Shown: positions 35,734 to 47,500 of the stretch, piece by piece
Layout: every line of letters starts with the position of its first letter
How positions within the stretch are numbered: the stretch's first letter is position 1
Origin: Antedon mediterranea
Lineage: Eukaryota; Echinodermata; Crinoidea; Comatulida; Antedonidae
DNA length: 60,000 nucleotides
Assembly: GCF_964355755.1 (NCBI RefSeq)
Contig: NC_092671.1
Span: forward strand, 38,707,304 to 38,767,303
Direction of reading: 5' to 3'
Notes under the pieces: model-generated
The model's database searches: none
Told to the model about the DNA's origin: nothing
What the model saw: only the letters and a program-made list of their open reading frames with translations
Made by a program: the position numbers and the translations under genes

Positions 35734-35992
35734 GGTCACACTCGTTACATTCGTCACACTCGTCATACACTTGTCACACACTCGTCATACACTTGTCACA
35801 CACTCGTCATACACTTGTCACACACTCGTTATACACTTGTCACACACTCGTTATACACTTGTCACACACTCGTTATACACTTGTCACACACTCGTCATAC
35901 ACTTGTCACACACTCGTCATACACTTGTCACACACTCGTCATACACTTGTCACACACTCGTCATACACTTGTCACACACTCGTCACACACTT
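35734..35992. repeat. 22-bp minisatellite, about 11 copies
   Basis: Units CACACTCGTCATACACTTGT CA repeat with CGTCAT/CGTTAT variants. Three overlapping open frames here are repeat artefacts. Confidence 0.95.
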
Positions 35993-36522
35993 CCGTTGCT
36001 CAACTCTGATGCACACTCTTTACGTGGTACACTAACGTTATTTTCGACCAATATTAAATATCGCTATCAAATAAAACGTAAAACTTTAATAATCTTTTCA
36101 ATGAAACATATTTAATCTTTATTTCAAACCTACAAAATAAATAAAGGTACATAGTAGCCTTTCAACCAATCAACGGTACTTATAAAACCTAGATACGTAA
36201 GCGATCTATCATTATGAGCGCAGTGGGATAATTTTATATGATTGCTGGAAACAGACAGATAATAAGAAACTCGTTATCATTGATTGGTTTACTATTTATT
36301 ACCCATATTTTCCAAAATTTAAATAAAATCTGTTTAGTCCGTAAAATGGTATGAAAATTGGTTCTATATATTCATTTTATTAGACCTAACTTCAATTTAC
36401 ACAATTTTTTTTCCGAGAATAAAATTGTAATGATGACGAAAGCGAACATGTCAGGGGGACGCGAAAGATTTCCCAAATACAGATTGCGAGCGCGCGTAAA
36501 CCTATAATTTAACCTAACAGTT

Positions 36523-36670
36523 TTAAGCTCATCTCACTATCACACTTTATGTGACAAAAAAAAAGTGATGTGCCCATATATGGACACGATGATGTCACAC
36601 CATATAGCACTACCATATTTGGGAATATCACTACCAAACTTTGTGGTTTGATATTGTAGACATAGCTTTA
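36523..36670. mobile_element. Family A MITE copy 16
   Basis: Left end altered (TTAAGCTCATCTCACTATCA), right end TTTGATATTGTAGACATAGC. Core with CCATATATGG retained. Confidence 0.85.
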
Positions 36671-36719
36671 GATTTTCCTTTACACTTCATGAATCGGAGA
36701 CTTGACAAAATGTTCTTGG

Positions 36720-36727
36720 TGACGTCA
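36720..36727. promoter_or_regulatory. Perfect CRE palindrome upstream of GAD
   Basis: TGACGTCA, the CREB/ATF consensus, about 1.56 kb upstream of the GAD start codon. Confidence 0.4.
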
Positions 36728-37157
36728 CGATCCCCCACTATATCCGAACCTGTTATATGATATTCAAGAACAAACAATTTAAGTGTAAGACCTATTACAG
36801 ATATCATAAAGTACTCGATGAAAATACTCAGATTTTCACTCCTAAACTGACATATTTCAAATATTTCACACATTTCTTAAATCAATTCTCTTCAAGTTGA
36901 TACTGTGGATCACACTTGATCTTGCTAGCCAATCACAGATCAATCTACATCGTTTGTATTCAAGAAGGATTGAGAAAAAATGAATTGAAAAATTACGAGA
37001 CACTATAGACATGTTATATAATGGTATGTGTGGGAATTAAAGCACCGTTCAATTAACAATTTCAATCTAGCAAATATTTTATTTCAATATTCGTCGTCGC
37101 TGCTGCCACGCGGTTATGATGCTGGGGCATCGGAGCGAACGACGCACAGACTTTCCG

Positions 37158-37165
37158 TGACGTCA
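37158..37165. promoter_or_regulatory. Second perfect CRE palindrome upstream of GAD
   Basis: TGACGTCA about 1.12 kb upstream of the GAD start codon. Half-site variants TGACGTGA (near 37647 and 38229) lie closer. Confidence 0.4.
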
Positions 37166-37457
37166 GAAATATAAAAAATCAAAAAATATACATAATCGTA
37201 TGATTTGCTATACTTTAGATTATTTAAAATAGTTATAAAAGTATGAAAGCACAACACATGAGTAAAATTATTTTAAAAAGCGTATATTTTAAATAGGCTG
37301 ATTGTGTAGGCCTATATAAGTGGAGACATAATTTATGTTTTTCTAATACGAAAATAATTGCCGAATAAATTTGTATAGTAATGATTTTTCTATTTATCAT
37401 AATGATTAATATCAATACCATTTCTTTTTATAAACTAAACGTATTGCAATTTTATAT

Positions 37458-37545
37458 CTCAGACAGGACCACAAGCTAAACCAGGTATATTTTTACTCGA
37501 TTGTGAAATCCTGTAGGCCTATAAATATGTTATTTATCCAAATAA
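37458..37545 (+). mobile_element. Retroelement 3' tail (same family as 44351)
   Basis: GACAGGACCACAAGCTAAAC and GATTGTGAAATCCTGTA align with the GAD intron 2 copy at 44352. Confidence 0.55.
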
Positions 37546-38281
37546 GATCAAACGAATAAATAAATCGAGCATGCGCGGCTAACCATTTCCTTACATGGCG
37601 TAAGGCCAATGATAATAGTAAACTAATTCTGTTGAATTCATGATGATGACGTGATTTGTTGTTTGTACGTACGCGTCGTGACGTTTGCGCCCAAACCCCT
37701 CCCACCATGCGTCGCGCATGCTATTTGGGACGATAACAACCTTATCCCCAGAATTGATTTAATGAATATAATTAAAATGTGGTATTTGAGTGTTGAACTT
37801 AACTAACATTAGTTGTACTTGAATTGATTGGTTCTTGTAATTCAAATTTAACGGCCATTTACGTAACCAGAGTAATTACACGAGGACGTTTAATTAATTT
37901 TTTAGATCCTTGTCAATATTCACTTCGATTACATAAATAAATGATGCAAACTCACAGATATCAAATCTATCTACAGTGAATTATTTTGACTCCCATCTGT
38001 GGTCTACGATTTCACGAACATCAGGTTCGATCGAAGATCTGATAGATAGTATAAGAAGAAGCTTTCTACTTGAATGAGCACAGGCGTGTGATTGCAATTA
38101 CTCAGATAGTTGAAGTTATTATTTACTTCTCACCAACGTATCTACCATTCAGTTAGGAAGAATCGTCTGCCGTGCGCGAATTAACTCAGCGGGAAATATA
38201 TCTGAACTTTTCAATTTATATATTTATTGACGTGATTTTGTTTTTTTACGACTGTACTGTTACTAAAAACCGACGTTAAAT

Positions 38282-38504
38282 ATGTCTCGACGTAGGCTCA
38301 TGAGTGCAGAAGTTATTTCAGATTCTAACCGAATGGCGGGAGTTACGGAACGAATCGGTTCGCTTGGATTAAACGGCTCGAAAAAAGATTTGCGAGAACG
38401 TGATAATGAACGACTGAGGCGGACTATGTCCGTGGATGACGCGTTGATTACTCAGCCTCCACAAGAAGAGCTCCAACCTGACTATTTTGAGCTCTATGCA
38501 CGAG
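38282..38504 (+). CDS. GAD1: GAD exon 1
   Basis: Encodes the variable N-terminus and [10 protein letters not shown]. Donor CGAG/GTTAGC is repeated 66 bp downstream. Confidence 0.92.
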
Positions 38505-41500
38505 GTTAGCTTTTTCATTTTTTTAAAGAGTTTATTTTACAATGCCAAATTCGATTAAAAAATGCATGAGGTTAGCTTTTTCATTTATTTTTAAGAGTTT
38601 CTTTTAAAATCCCAAATTCGATTAGAAAACAGCGCACAATTCTCCACTCCAAACTTCACTCTATACATTATTACTATTAGTTTGCAGGCTATAGCTACTG
38701 TGAAATATGAATATATTCCACCATTGTGTTTTATTTTCACTGTGCTGGAAAATGAATGATTTTTTTTTAATTGCTTATTGTATTTTTGTTTAATGTACTT
38801 TTAATCGTCGTTTTGAAGCAGAATTGCAATTAAAATGTCTTGAATCAATAAACTAATCTGTGATCTAATAATTGTCATTTTAAAATTCTCAATGATAATT
38901 GTTACGGTCCAATTATTAGAGACAACATATCCGTAAGTTACCTTACAATATTGACCATCGGATCCTGGCAAAGTAATCCTTGACCATTGTACTGGTACAC
39001 TTCAATCAGAAAGTGACCATAACGGTTAACCTCAAACTGTATTAAGGTTTGTTCAAGTGGTATCAATAGAAAATGTTTCAATTCAAGCTAAACTTGTGTA
39101 GAAATACACAAGAAAAATACTATTTTTAGATTTTGTATGTAGAAAGAAGATGAAGTCTAATTAAGCTTTTAATTAACGTAAATTACGGAGTTGTGAGTGC
39201 GTGTGGCCCAGAGTGCTGGTCGTTGGATTACTGATCGTGAGATCGTGGTTCGAATCCTACTCTCGCCACATTGCTTGTATCCTAGGCAAGACACTTTACT
39301 TACATTTGCCTCTCTTCAGATGTATAGGGTACCGGTTAGAACAAGACACAACTTTTGTTGTTATTACAATTTTCTACTAATTCTATTACATTTTATAATA
39401 GGAATACTTTTAATAAACAAAGGGCATGTTTGTTGCACACCTGATATGTATCTTCGTAAAATAATTCAATTTACTCCGTGTTTAAACTATGTACAACATG
39501 CATTATATTAGACAGAAGAAGCTCTTCAACATTGTACATCATTTCTGGTTCTCTCTTAAATGTACTTCAAAAGTCACTCAAAGTGTTCTTGGCGAACATT
39601 GTTTAATAACATTGTTTTACAGAACTTGTTCGTAGGCCTTGCTATCTTTATTTATTTATTTCATTGCAACTTTATACTATGAAGAAGGTACCCATTCCAA
39701 CTGAATCCCCTGGCCAGCTGATACTGTACAGGGGCACTCTTTAAAATAATAAAATATAAACATTTGTGGAAACCTTTATCGGACTTAATAATTAATTTAA
39801 TCCTATCAAGTATATTATTACAAATAAAGATTTACCTCAAATTAATCTTTACTTGTCTTAATTTGTTTATTTCTTTTGAACGTTATTTATTTATTTATTC
39901 ATTTTCCAACCAACAGTGAACTCATGGTTCACCACTTACAGGAGGAACACAGACAAACACAAAACATATATAATAACATTAAACTAAACTACAAACAATG
40001 TTACGAAACTTACGGAAATTATTCCATGGTCGTTTACAAGTTACATCAGTAGTAGGCCTGTGAATAATTGTTATCTTTTGCTCATCATTTTTATTTCATC
40101 AACCCAATAAATTGTATAAAATCATATAATGTTATACTCCAAACTATCGTTCAGCTACAATCGTTAGGTTCCTACATTATTATTACATTATTAGTATATT
40201 GATAATTTTTAAAACTAATCTAAAAAGCATTGCAATATAAATATTGATTTATATTTTCGAAATAAAATTACAGAAATATCTAATGATATAAACTAGTTTA
40301 TTAGATATTATTAGCATTATTTCCCTAGGTAAACCACGGGGGTATCGTCCTCGACATGATTAATATTTTATGGCAACCATATCCCCGGATGACACGGGTA
40401 TAATCTACAAACGAACGTTGCACTTGCTATGTTGTAGTTTCAAATGACTGCACAAAATAGCATACGTTACGACTTATATCGCATAACCTTAATATAGAAA
40501 CCGGTCGGTGGTCTCGCACTCCACCCCAATCTTTGTGAATGCGGCAAAGTGCAGACCGAGCTTCACGCATTATGTGAATACCCATTTACTGCACGCATAC
40601 GCTTAACTTAAAGCTCAGGTACAGGCATGAATTTTAAATATAATATTTGGTTAATTGTACATAAATCAAATATTTGTAACAGAAATCAAGACGAAAAAAC
40701 ATGAATTTCCCTTAATATGGTCAAATACAAAATTTGGAAAAATTCTTCCATAAAAACCAGGAAGATTTTTTTCAGTAGTTAGGTAGTTAACCTAATGTAA
40801 TAACATGTCTGGTGACTCCCCAGACAGTGAAAAAAGGTGGTGGATATATGGTGGATAAATTTTGCTATAGCATGAAAATGAAAATCTGAAGTTGAATAAA
40901 AATATCAGAAATGTAATATTCAAGTTATATTACCTATATTTAGTCATCTGATAACATTTTTTACCACACCGTTTATTTTTCATAGCTTTTTAAAATGCCT
41001 CTCTATTTACAAAATTTGTGTATAAAAGAATAGAGATTTTACTGTGTAATTTGAACTATCCCCCACTGATAAGAAAGTGCTTATTTTTAACAAGCTCGTG
41101 TAACACAAATAAAATCCCAACAATTATGAAACATAGGGGAAACTATAGATCGATAATTATTGGAATTTATGATCAATAGACATTTTTTGCCCGCACCTGA
41201 CCTTTAAGTAATATACATTGCCATTGCCAATTATGTTTTTACTTTCTATGGAACCTTTATTACGGTCAAAATTTGTTTTCGAAGTTCTTAAAGTTTGTGA
41301 AAATATTATCTAAGTTTGTTATTGCTATTTTTATGCTTGTATCGCCTACTATTTGTGTGCCATGTTGGACACTGTTATCCCCAGTTGTCAACAAAGAATC
41401 TGTCTATATCTATGGAATTCTCGAATAACCATACCATTCAATTGTTTGAATTTCATTTTACAGGGTTTTAACTCAAATAAAACACACCATTCTCAATGCT

Positions 41501-44500
41501 GTATCTTCACATATACTATCATAGGAATATTTGGTAATACAGCATCTCATTCATATCACATGTGGTGCCTGTATCATGTAGAATACTAGATACATGTGAA
41601 AGACTTTTTACCAAATATTGTTATGATATTTCGGAAATAGATACAGCATCGAGAATCGGCTGAATAAAAATAAAAAAACATATGTATGAACATAAAAAAT
41701 AATATACCAATATTGGTAATACGGTTAAAAGTGATTAAATAAATAATGAATATTTATATCACCGTAAGAATCTTTAGTTTCTGTGGAAAGTGTTACAAAC
41801 ATCAGCTGTATAGGCGCGCCCATTCATTATGAATTATTATTAGTACACCAATATTGGTAATGAAATGATTTAATGCATGATAAATTTATCACCGTATGAA
41901 TGTTTAGTTTTTTCTTTGGAAGTAGTGGTAGTTACAGACATATGTATAGGCCTTTATCATTATGAATTATTATCAGTAAACCAATATTGGTAATACGGTA
42001 TTGAAAATGATTTAATGCATGATCAAATTATTACCGTATGAATGTTTAATTTCTTTTGAAGGTACCGTGGTAGTTAAAAACATATGTATAGGCCTTTATC
42101 ATTATGAATTATTATCAGTAAACCAATATTGGTAATACGGTATTGAAAATGATTTAATGCATGATAAATTTATTACCGTATGAATGTTTAGTTTCTTTAG
42201 ATGGTTCCGTGGTCGTCACAAACATATGTAGGGGCATTTATCTTATTATTTATTAGTACCAATATTCGTTCAATGCTTGATGACTATTATAATGAGACCG
42301 TATGAATAACAGAGTTTGACTTTCCTGTGTCGCTTCACACTTTAGAACAACTGTTGACTTAACAGATATGTTACATTCATGTTCGGGCTAATTCAATATA
42401 TCTTTGCCTATTAATGTCATCAATGTACTCTTATTAACCGCTGTTGACTGTCTGAGCTTAGTCGGTTATTATACTCTACTTAAGAAGATAGATCTTTTTT
42501 CCATCATCCTGCTGCAATGTCTCCACCGTATATTAAACGTTCGTTAAATACTCTTTATAATTACTGCACCCGATTCTGCTACTGTTAATAGGTGGTATCT
42601 GAAAAACTATAGCAAGTCATAAACGTTGCTGTCTGCATTACTTTCATTTCGTTATTTCATATTAACACTTAAATTAAATTAAATAATATTAATGTCAACT
42701 TGACGTGTGTTATGAGATTGTTAAAAGAAAGTGGAAAAGAAATAATATACTTGTGGAAAGTTTCATCTGTTTTTAATTTGAAAGACATTTTATTTTGAGG
42801 TGAAATAGGCCTACTTCAATTGCTAACTTGTGTAACTAGTATAATATCTTAATAAGATTCTATTATAAATAAACTATATCGATTTGTTTTTAGATCTTTT
42901 ACCAGCTAAAGAATCTGGAGAACTGACAGGAAAGTTCCTGAAAGAAGTCACAGAGCAACTGGTCGAATACATCCAAGGATCGTTTGAACGAAAGAACAAA
43001 GTTATTGACTTCATGCAGCCGTCAGAACTAAAAGAAAAACTTCATCTTGATCTGCCAGATAAGGCAGAAAACCTGGATCAAATTCTTCTGGACATAAAAA
43101 ACACGCTACGATATTGCGTCATAACCGGTTAGAATTCAAAGATAAATTTTTTTTTTTATATATTTTTGTTGAATATGCCATTTTAATGTTACCTAATAGT
43201 TATTCACTTTGACGAAAAACTGGATCGAAAAAAAAATTATTTATCTGAAAAGAATAGGCCTAATGTAATTTAAAGCAAAAAAATACTTAAATTGTCTGTC
43301 AGACTATGGTTTTTGATTAAAATTAACTGTTTATTTTGTCTTGTAAGGGAAATAATACATTTTGTTGACTTTTTGTTTTTAGAAGTGAATAACTTTATTA
43401 AAACTGAAAAAATGGTCTATTTAAAGTCTAATTTTATTAATTTGTTTTTGGGGGGACAGTACATCTTTAAATTGATTGTTCGGCCTCCTAATCTTACAAT
43501 CTCCTGAAATTGTTTTCATACACATTCTCTTTTGAATATAACTGTAAACTTAAATTAGCAAGAACAATTATAATGACAATCATTAAGAAAGTGATTGTAG
43601 TGACTAAAATGACCTGTATACCTCAGGGAATGTTTCTAAATGGAGAGAAATTAACCATTTTTATTACGAATATATACAAATAAATTACTTAAAGTAGCAA
43701 TTGCCTTAGGAGAAATTGTTTGTAATGGAAAAACGGATAACGTTTTAAGGGTAAGCGGTGACTTAAACGTGTTATACAAACAATGTAAGGCGGATACCTC
43801 GACTGTGTACAGTTTGTCCTGTATCGATTAACAGTGTGAAATCAGTCGATGTCAATCTAATAACACTTAACAAAATGTTTTCACAATTGTGTGTTATTCT
43901 AATTCAAGTGAATAAGATTGTATTGAATCTCATGCTTGTCTGCTGCTGTCTCTAGATTTTTTTCAACAGCCAATTACCCATCTTGTACAATCATGCGATC
44001 TTTTATAAAACGCATCACGAATCAGAGACAGGTACGACAGTTGATGGTAGTACAGTGTATTAGAAAAATAAGGCACACCCGAACTTTAGAAAAAGAAACA
44101 TTGAATGGGCGTATTTGTTAAACTTTGATCTCTAAATTACAGAAAAATTGCTAAATTTAAAAGAAATGCCCATGGTAGCCACAAGAGGGCCTGTATCGTT
44201 GATTTTCGCTTTAAACTTTGTATCACAATAATTTTATTTCAAATAATACCAGAGCGAAGTACCCGAATCAGAATTTAAAAAAAAATTATAATCGATCTCA
44301 TTTTTTTCCTCACAAAATTAAACATTTTTCCCCCTGGTTGTTTGTATTAAGACAGGACCACAATGCAAAACAGGTTTTCTTTTACCTGATTGTGTAATTC
44401 TGTATAAAGATGTTGTAAAATAAATAAATACAAGTACTATCTTCATACAGGACATCCAAGATTTTTCAACCAATTATCTCAGGGTTGTGACGTCATTTCA

Positions 44501-47500
44501 ACTGCAGGCGAATGGGTCACCGCAGCTGTTAACACAAATATGTACGTCATTTTAATTTACATTTTAATCAATATAATTTTACCTTTATAGTTAAATATTT
44601 TTCGAAACCATACTGAAACTATAAACTGATATTTTTTTGTTTCAAAGGTTTACATATGAAATCGCTCCAGTTTTCACCTTGATTGAAAAAGCTACGTTGA
44701 AGAAAATGCGCGAATTTATCGGTTACAAAGATGGAGAAGGAATATTCTGTCCAGGTAACTAAAAGTTACTATTTTTATTTGTGAAACTCGGTAGTCATAA
44801 GCTCTGATCTGTTTAAGACGGAGTGAGCTTGTGGGCCAGGTAACTGACTATACATACACAGATAACGTTGAGATGCCATCATGTAAGCTTGGTTCCCACT
44901 GAGACGCAACGTAAGTGATTTGACCAATCACAAGCGATGAAATATTCAAACTGTCGCTTGGTCCACTCGTTTGCGTTGCGTTGCGTTGCGTCTACGTTCT
45001 CGCGTTGTGTCTCTCTAGTGCAAACCACGCTAGAGTCAGGGAAACACTTTTTTTTTCTTTTGTAGATTCACTCACTTATAATTTATATATTCTTGTTATA
45101 CAGGAGGCGCAATCTCTAATCTGTATGCTGTTCTAGCAGCTAGACAACATCGGTTGCCACAGTGCAAACGAATGGGACTAAAAGGCATGCCGCAACTTGT
45201 CATCTTTACTTCTGTAGACGTAAGTCATTAATCTTATATAATATATATAATTTTATATCTAACAAGCATTAACCTCTGTTTACACGTTATGTGACAAACA
45301 AATGTGATGTGCCCATATATGGACATGATGATGTCATATCACTACCATATCACTTCTGTAGACGTAAGTCATTAATCTAACATAATCTAACCAGCCTTAA
45401 ACCCTGTCTACACTATCAAACTGTATGTGACAAACAAATGTGCCCATATATGGACATTGTTGTTGTTTCATTTATTTATTTTCCACACATTGAATAAAAA
45501 GAACAGATATGAACTATAAGAAAAAATAAGACCGGTGTGAAAGGAGATAAAAAAAAGTAAAAATTACTTTAAGCATTGACCACTAGTTGTCGACATGACA
45601 AGAAAAGTAATAATTCTAAAATATTTTATTATTTTTTTTTCAATCTTTCTTTAATACATACAATAACTCTAAAATATTGACAAAAATATATTATAAGAAA
45701 AAAAAAATAACATTGAATAATTATGCCCAAAAAGGTAAAACTGACTAATACAAGGTTTTTTTACTGTAAAATCAACAACAAACATGATGATGTCATTATA
45801 ACTACCATATCACTTCTGTAGACGTGAGTCATTAATCTAATCATAGACAGTGCTTTAAACTATGTAAAAGATAAAATAATGTATTCATGTTTATAAAGCT
45901 AAATATTTGTATATATTTTAGAGGATAAACCGGAGTCATAATTTTGTAGAAACTTTTTTGCTAACGGAGTTCAAATAGTTCATTGATGGAATTCATTAAA
46001 CAGCTACCAATTCATTACCGTACTGATTTTTTTTCTTTTGGTTGTTATATTGATTCTTAAGGCTAAATAAGACAGCATCGTACGACGAGGTCCGGCGAGT
46101 TGACAGAAACGAGTTCTTTCCTATTATTTAATGTTGAATTCAAAGTGTATATCTTTTGTCACATTTCAGAGTCATTTCTCGTTCATGAAGGCTGCCGTCA
46201 TTTGTGGGATTGGAGCTGACAACGTGATAGCAGTGAATACAGATGAAAGGTACGTCGGTACAGTAATTGTATGGTAATGCATTCCATCCAGAATCGAGTT
46301 CAATGAAATGAGTGGAAGTTTCGGAATCGGAATGAAACGAAACGGCCACCATAGAACAAAAAGCCTTATACAAGATAGGAATCACGGTTTGACATTAATT
46401 ACAAGTATGCCTTAAATCAATAGTGAATGGAAGTTTCGGAAATGGAATCGGAATGAAACGGCCACCCTTAGTATAGAACAACAAGCTTTAGAAAAGATAG
46501 GAATCACGGGTTGAAGACGTTTACTTTTTGTATTGAAAGAGGGCGTACTTGTGCTGTATTTTATATATACTGTATCGAAATATGCAATATTCCTCCGTCT
46601 AAGTCAGATCTTAGTTTCCGCCCATTACTTTGGCAGCATTAAGAGTCATGTGTCTACTAAACGTTACCTAATCGCCCGGCCGTATGCCCTTGCGTTGTAA
46701 TGCAAAAAGTATATAATAAGTATATATAAAAGTATATCACAAGTTATGATTCTTTTTCAGAGGAAAAATGCTAGTATCAGATCTTGATGACAAAATTCAA
46801 CAGGCATCGGCCCGTGTAAGTTACACGATCGCTTTTATTCATTGAATTTGAATTTTCAATTGAAAACATAAAGCTTGGTTCCCACTAGAACGTAAACAAG
46901 CGTTTTAACCAATGACAAGCGAAGTTATAGACAGTTAGCAATCACAAGCGAATAAGCCATCGCTTGTGATTGGTCAATTCACTTGCGTTGCGTTACGTCC
47001 TTGTGTTACGTCGCTAGTGGGAACCACGCTTTACTTATTATATAATGCAGAATGCTCAAATACAGAGATAACGTTTGCTAAATTGTTAGTTAGCTAACTT
47101 TAGTTAGTAGCTAGTAAAAAACGTTGTTAACTTACACCTACCAGAGATGGAAATTGGTTATATATTTTACAGTTTAATGTTTAATATTGTGTATTTCTTG
47201 GCTTCTTTTGCAGGGTGATGTTCCATTTTTAGTCAATGCCACTGGCGGGACAACCGTAAGGGGGTCATTTGACCCTATTCAGTCCATTGCTGATGTTTGT
47301 GAAAAATACAATATATGGTTGCATGTTGATGTAAGTTTATATATATTATTTGAACATTCATCGTCCGGTGGTCTGCTTTTGTTTGATAGTGTAAACAGAG
47401 CTTAACATTCTATTTTTTTTAATGCAGGCTGCTTGGGGAGGCGGCGTCTTACTTTCACGTCGACATAGACACTTGCTGGATGGAATTGAAAGGCAAGTTA

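Larger units (their letters stand above)
34110..38281. other. Intergenic region upstream of GAD
   Basis: No coding exon recognised. Holds a family B half copy, a CpG-richer block near 35100-35680, a 22-bp minisatellite, one family A MITE, a retroelement tail and two perfect CRE motifs. GAD promoter and any 5' non-coding exons are expected toward the right end; in-frame TAA at 38264 precedes the GAD ATG. Confidence 0.6.
38505..42893. other. GAD intron 1
   Basis: No exon seen. Contains the donor duplication, a SINE, two antisense retroelement tails, a degraded LINE zinc-knuckle fragment and a tandem repeat with units of about 140 bp. Confidence 0.75.
45209..45860. repeat. Triplicated exon 5 end / splice donor with family A MITE pieces
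   Basis: ACTTCTGTAGACGTAAGTCA at the true donor (45209) recurs at 45352, and at 45812 as GACGTGAGTCA. Family A MITE starts lie at 45268 and 45400, so the unit is about 143 bp of exon end plus MITE. Confidence 0.88.

Noticed and set aside
35692-36115. Three overlapping frames with HTLVTHSSYTCH repeats
   Set aside because: 22-bp minisatellite read in three frames.
39200-39270. Possible tRNA gene with perfect B box
   Set aside because: A and B boxes are present, but no acceptor stem pairs, and a known-looking SINE body follows; treated as a SINE.
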